Shown here one piece after another: positions 7,791 through 9,832 of a stretch of DNA of 9,832 bases. Position numbers and translations under genes: made by a program. Origin of the DNA: Salinisphaera sp. UBA1666 (lineage in GTDB: Bacteria > Pseudomonadota > Gammaproteobacteria > Nevskiales > Salinisphaeraceae). The notes beneath the pieces were generated by a model. It was not told the origin of the DNA. It did not search any database and saw only the letters and a list, made by a program, of their open reading frames with translations. The stretch is taken from positions 1 to 9,832 of the forward strand of contig DCKU01000058.1 of NCBI GenBank assembly GCA_002320455.1, given 5' to 3'. Position 1 is the first letter of the stretch. Every line of letters starts with the position of its first letter.

Positions 7791-7815
7791 GCCCTGCACC
7801 AACACGGTGCAGGGC
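7791..7815 (+). other. Strong hairpin after amt copy 1, no T tract
   Basis: GCCCTGCACC (7791-7800) pairs perfectly over 10 bp with GGTGCAGGGC (7806-7815) around the loop AACAC. It begins 5 bases after the stop codon and is followed by CTGCTCGAAC, so it is not a terminator by itself. The true terminator lies 19 bases further on. A role in protecting the mRNA 3' end is possible. Confidence 0.7.
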
Positions 7816-7834
7816 CTGCTCGAACGCTCTATTT

Positions 7835-7861
7835 AGCCCCGTCTTGACGGGGCTTTTTTTT
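7835..7861 (+). terminator. Rho-independent terminator of glnK-amt
   Basis: AGCCCCGT (7835-7842) pairs with ACGGGGCT (7847-7854) around the loop CTTG, followed directly by an unbroken T run to 7861. It separates the first P-II/Amt operon from the second amt gene. Confidence 0.93.
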
Positions 7862-7915
7862 ATGCACAAGCCCTGAACACCGGGCGCCCACGAGACAGAA
7901 CTCGCCACCACGCAA

Positions 7916-7955
7916 TCTGCACGAAAAAAAGGCAAATGCGCCGTTATCGTGCAGA
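7916..7955. promoter_or_regulatory. 9-bp inverted repeat upstream of amt copy 2 (possible operator)
   Basis: TCTGCACGA (7916-7924) and TCGTGCAGA (7947-7955) are perfect inverted copies with centres 31 bp apart, about three helical turns. They lie roughly 50 to 90 bases upstream of the TATAAT box. Each arm contains the core TGCAC/GTGCA also seen upstream of glnK. It could be a paired binding site for a regulator or an RNA stem if read through. The binding protein is unknown. Confidence 0.4.
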
Positions 7956-7977
7956 ACAAGGGTACTTACACCGCGAT

Positions 7978-8008
7978 TTGTCGTCACCCGGTCGGTCATC
8001 GCTATAAT
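7978..8008 (+). promoter_or_regulatory. Sigma-70-type promoter of amt copy 2
   Basis: There is a perfect -10 box TATAAT at 8003-8008. The best -35 candidate is TTGTCG at 7978-7983, four of six matches, with a long 19-bp spacer, so the -35 is weak and an activator may help. Transcription would begin near 8015. No sigma-54 match (GG N10 GC in context) is present in this intergenic region, unlike the one before glnK. Confidence 0.6.
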
Positions 8009-8039
8009 CCGACCCAAACTTGTGCACCACAATCGACTC

Positions 8040-9353
8040 ATGCCTTCTCGTTGTTTCTCGCCGGGGCTTCGGCTACTCGTCTTTCTAGCGGCAAGCCTGG
8101 TCGCCGGCTCGGCCTGGGCCCAGGGCCCGGCCATCGACAAGGCCGACACGGCATGGGTCATGGTCTCGACCGCCCTGGTGTTGTTCATGACGCTGCCAGG
8201 GCTGGCGCTGTTCTACGGCGGCCTGGTGCGCTCGCGCAACGTGCTGTCGGTGCTCATGCAGTGTTTTGCGATCTGTGCCGTGGCCTCGCTGCTGTGGTTC
8301 GCGGTGGGCTATTCGCTGGCGTTTTCCGGCAATGGCGCTTTCATTGGCGATCTGTCCCGCGTGTTTCTGATGGGCATCGGGCGTGACGACGTCAACGGCA
8401 CTATTCCGTCGCTGTTGTTCGTGCTCTATCAGATGACGTTTGCCGTGATCACCCCGGCACTGATCATCGGTGGCTTTGCCGAGCGCCTGCGCTTTTCCGC
8501 ACTCCTGTGGTTTTCCTCGCTCTGGTTGCTGCTGGTCTATGTGCCGGTGGTGCACTGGGTCTGGGGCGGCGGCTGGCTCGGCGAAATGGGTATGCTCGAT
8601 TTTGCCGGCGGCACGGTGGTACACATCACGGCCGGCGTGGCGGCACTCGTGGGCGCGGTGGTACTGGGCCCGCGTGCCGGGTTTCAAAAGCGCGCCATGG
8701 CCCCGCATAACCTGACCATGACGGTCTCCGGCGCGGGCATGCTCTGGGTCGGCTGGTTCGGCTTCAACGGCGGCAGCGCGCTGGCGGCCAACAGCCAGGG
8801 CGTCACCGCCATGCTCGTGACCCATCTGGCCGCGGCCGGTGGTTGTGTGGCCTGGATGGCGTCGGAGTGGATCCGGTTCGGCAAGCCCAGCGTGTTGGGC
8901 ATCGTGACCGGCATGGTCGCGGGCCTGGGCACCATCACCCCGGCCTCGGGCTTTGTCGGGCCGGCCGGCGGTATCGTCATCGGCCTGGCCGCGGGCTGGG
9001 TGTGCTTCGTGGCCACGCTGTTCGTCGAGCGCACGCTGCGTATCGACGATTCGCTGGACGTGTTTCCGGTTCACGGCGTGGGCGGCATGCTCGGCACCAT
9101 TCTCGCCGGCGTGTTCGCGGCCACGACGCTGGGCCCGTTCTCTGGCTATGGTCTGTCGGACGCTGTATCCGGCATCGGCGGTCAGCTGGGCGTTCAGTTC
9201 ATCGGGCTGATCGTGGTCACGGCTTATACGGCGGTGGTGACCTGGGTGCTGCTTAAGATCATCGGCGCGGTCGTAGGCCTGCGCATCGGGGCCGAGCAAG
9301 AAGATATCGGCCTGGATATCACCGAGCACGAAGAACGCGGCTATGATCTATAG
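8040..9353 (+). CDS. amtB: Ammonium transporter AmtB, form with signal peptide
   Basis: This is a second ammonium channel, 437 aa, close to E. coli AmtB in layout. It has a cleavable signal peptide (1-27, SAWA before QGP) and 11 membrane segments. Channel residues are Asp187 in DFAGGTVVH, the twin histidines His195 and His345 (VFPVHGVGG), the gate phenylalanine in YQMTFAVITPALI (Phe134) and GWFGFNGGSA (238-247), and the conserved GGFAERLRFSA. The P-II-contacting tail GLRIGAEQEDIGLDITEHEERGYDL aligns with that of E. coli AmtB. The ATG at 8040 starts the signal peptide cleanly but has no ribosome site. An in-frame GTG at 8022 adds MHHNRL and is also possible. It is followed by a P-II gene 72 bases downstream, giving the order amt-P-II rather than the usual P-II-amt. 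Confidence 0.94.
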   Translation: MPSRCFSPGLRLLVFLAASLVAGSAWAQGPAIDKADTAWVMVSTALVLFMTLPGLALFYGGLVRSRNVLSVLMQCFAICAVASLLWFAVGYSLAFSGNGAFIGDLSRVFLMGIGRDDVNGTIPSLLFVLYQMTFAVITPALIIGGFAERLRFSALLWFSSLWLLLVYVPVVHWVWGGGWLGEMGMLDFAGGTVVHITAGVAALVGAVVLGPRAGFQKRAMAPHNLTMTVSGAGMLWVGWFGFNGGSALAANSQGVTAMLVTHLAAAGGCVAWMASEWIRFGKPSVLGIVTGMVAGLGTITPASGFVGPAGGIVIGLAAGWVCFVATLFVERTLRIDDSLDVFPVHGVGGMLGTILAGVFAATTLGPFSGYGLSDAVSGIGGQLGVQFIGLIVVTAYTAVVTWVLLKIIGAVVGLRIGAEQEDIGLDITEHEERGYDL

Positions 9354-9363
9354 CATGGACACT

Positions 9364-9396
9364 ACCTGCCGGCGCCCATTCCAGGCGCCGGCGGGT
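9364..9396 (+). other. Intercistronic hairpin between amt copy 2 and P-II copy 2
   Basis: ACCTGCCGGCGCC (9364-9376) pairs with GGCGCCGGCGGGT (9384-9396): 13 bp with one T-G pair, loop CATTCCA. There is no T tract (TCGACACACTTT follows), so it should not terminate. It lies entirely in the 72-base gap and ends 15 bases before the ribosome site of the P-II gene. A role in mRNA processing or in setting different levels of the two proteins is an inference. Confidence 0.75.
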
Positions 9397-9425
9397 CGAC
9401 ACACTTTCGTCGAGGGAGACGAGTC

Positions 9426-9764
9426 ATGAAAATGGTCACTGCGGTCATCAAGCCGTTCCGACTGGACGACGTACGCGAAGCACTGGCCGAGATCGGCGTA
9501 CACGGCACGACCATGAGCGAAGTGCGCGGCTTCGGGCGCCAGAAAGGCCACACCGAGCTGTATCGCGGCGCCGAATACGCGGTGGATTTCTTGCCCAAGG
9601 TCAAGCTGGAGATTGCGGTCGACGACGAGCGCGTGGATGCCGTGGTGGACGCCGTGATCGGCGCGGCCAAGACCGGCCAGATCGGCGACGGCAAGATCTT
9701 CGTCACGCATCTGGACCAGGTCATCCGGATTCGCACCGGCGAGACCGATCGCGACGCGATCTAG
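9426..9764 (+). CDS. glnK: P-II nitrogen regulatory protein, copy 2
   Basis: This is a 112-aa P-II protein with the same hallmarks as the first copy: MKMVTAVIKPFRLDDVREAL at the N-terminus, the T loop RGFGRQKGHTELYRGAEY with Tyr51, the B loop TGQIGDGKIF and RIRTGE at the C-terminus. The two copies differ mostly in residues 22-35 and 60-85, and more by ordinary divergence than a recent duplication would show. GAGGGAG (9412-9418) is 7 bases before the ATG. Being next to amtB argues for the GlnK role, but details such as Thr43, Asp54 and the final DAI also suit GlnB. It may therefore serve as the cell's general GlnB. The symbol is a convention here. No terminator is visible in the 68 bases that follow. 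Confidence 0.93.
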   Translation: MKMVTAVIKPFRLDDVREALAEIGVHGTTMSEVRGFGRQKGHTELYRGAEYAVDFLPKVKLEIAVDDERVDAVVDAVIGAAKTGQIGDGKIFVTHLDQVIRIRTGETDRDAI

Positions 9765-9832
9765 GGCGTGTCGTCATAAGATAAGGCGGCGCATCGGCGG
9801 CCAAGCGTCGGCAAGACAAGGCATCGCGAGCG
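9765..9832 (+). other. Non-coding tail, possibly part of a dispersed repeat
   Basis: Starting right after the P-II stop, the sequence GGCGTGTCGTCATAAGATAAGG has no coding or terminator character. AAGATAAGGC (9779 onward) recurs about 35 bases later as AAGACAAGGC, each followed by a GC-rich stretch. This resembles an intergenic repeat element more than a gene, but the window ends too soon to define it. Confidence 0.25.

Noticed and set aside
7931..7944. GG..GT pattern upstream of amt copy 2 as a sigma-54 promoter
   Set aside because: It lacks the TGGCAC context and the GC at -12; the TATAAT box at 8003 explains the region better.

Overview
The window is high-GC bacterial DNA with the gene content of a gammaproteobacterium. 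It holds a Rep-type helicase, the ubiK-comM pair, a TorF-family outer-membrane protein and GlnK/AmtB modules, and these sit near one another in several gammaproteobacterial lineages. A halophilic or marine genus such as Salinisphaera is a guess from overall flavour only. No mobile-element gene, rRNA gene or CRISPR array is visible.

Layout. Positions 1-57 (minus) are the 5' two thirds of a tRNA-Arg(CCG) gene that runs off the left edge. Positions 58-406 hold no protein gene. They contain its promoter and a second, decayed copy of the whole tRNA unit, with a 78-base insertion in the T loop and a third remnant of the tRNA 3' end. Positions 407-2413 (minus) are rep, and 2521-3054 (minus) encode an unrecognised secreted protein with two Cys-containing repeats. 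Diverging from it is a TorF-family putative porin (3276-4064, plus) with its own terminator. ubiK and comM (5905-4136, minus) converge on that terminator. From 6121 to 9764 (plus) there is a nitrogen block: P-II (glnK), Amt without a signal peptide, double hairpin/terminator, Amt with a signal peptide, and a second P-II. The last 68 bases are non-coding.

How the genes work together. Each Amt carries the ammonia-channel residues. Each P-II carries the Tyr51 T loop that is uridylylated and that plugs Amt channels in known systems. The order P-II/Amt/Amt/P-II is mirror-like although all four genes are on one strand. A near-consensus sigma-54 (-24/-12) promoter precedes glnK-amt. A second near-consensus one precedes the TorF-family porin, and a weaker sigma-54-like match faces the Cys-repeat gene. 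The inference is that the porin, and perhaps the secreted repeat protein, belong to the same nitrogen-limitation regulon as the first ammonium module. The second amt-P-II pair has a perfect TATAAT -10 box instead, which suggests different, perhaps constitutive, control.
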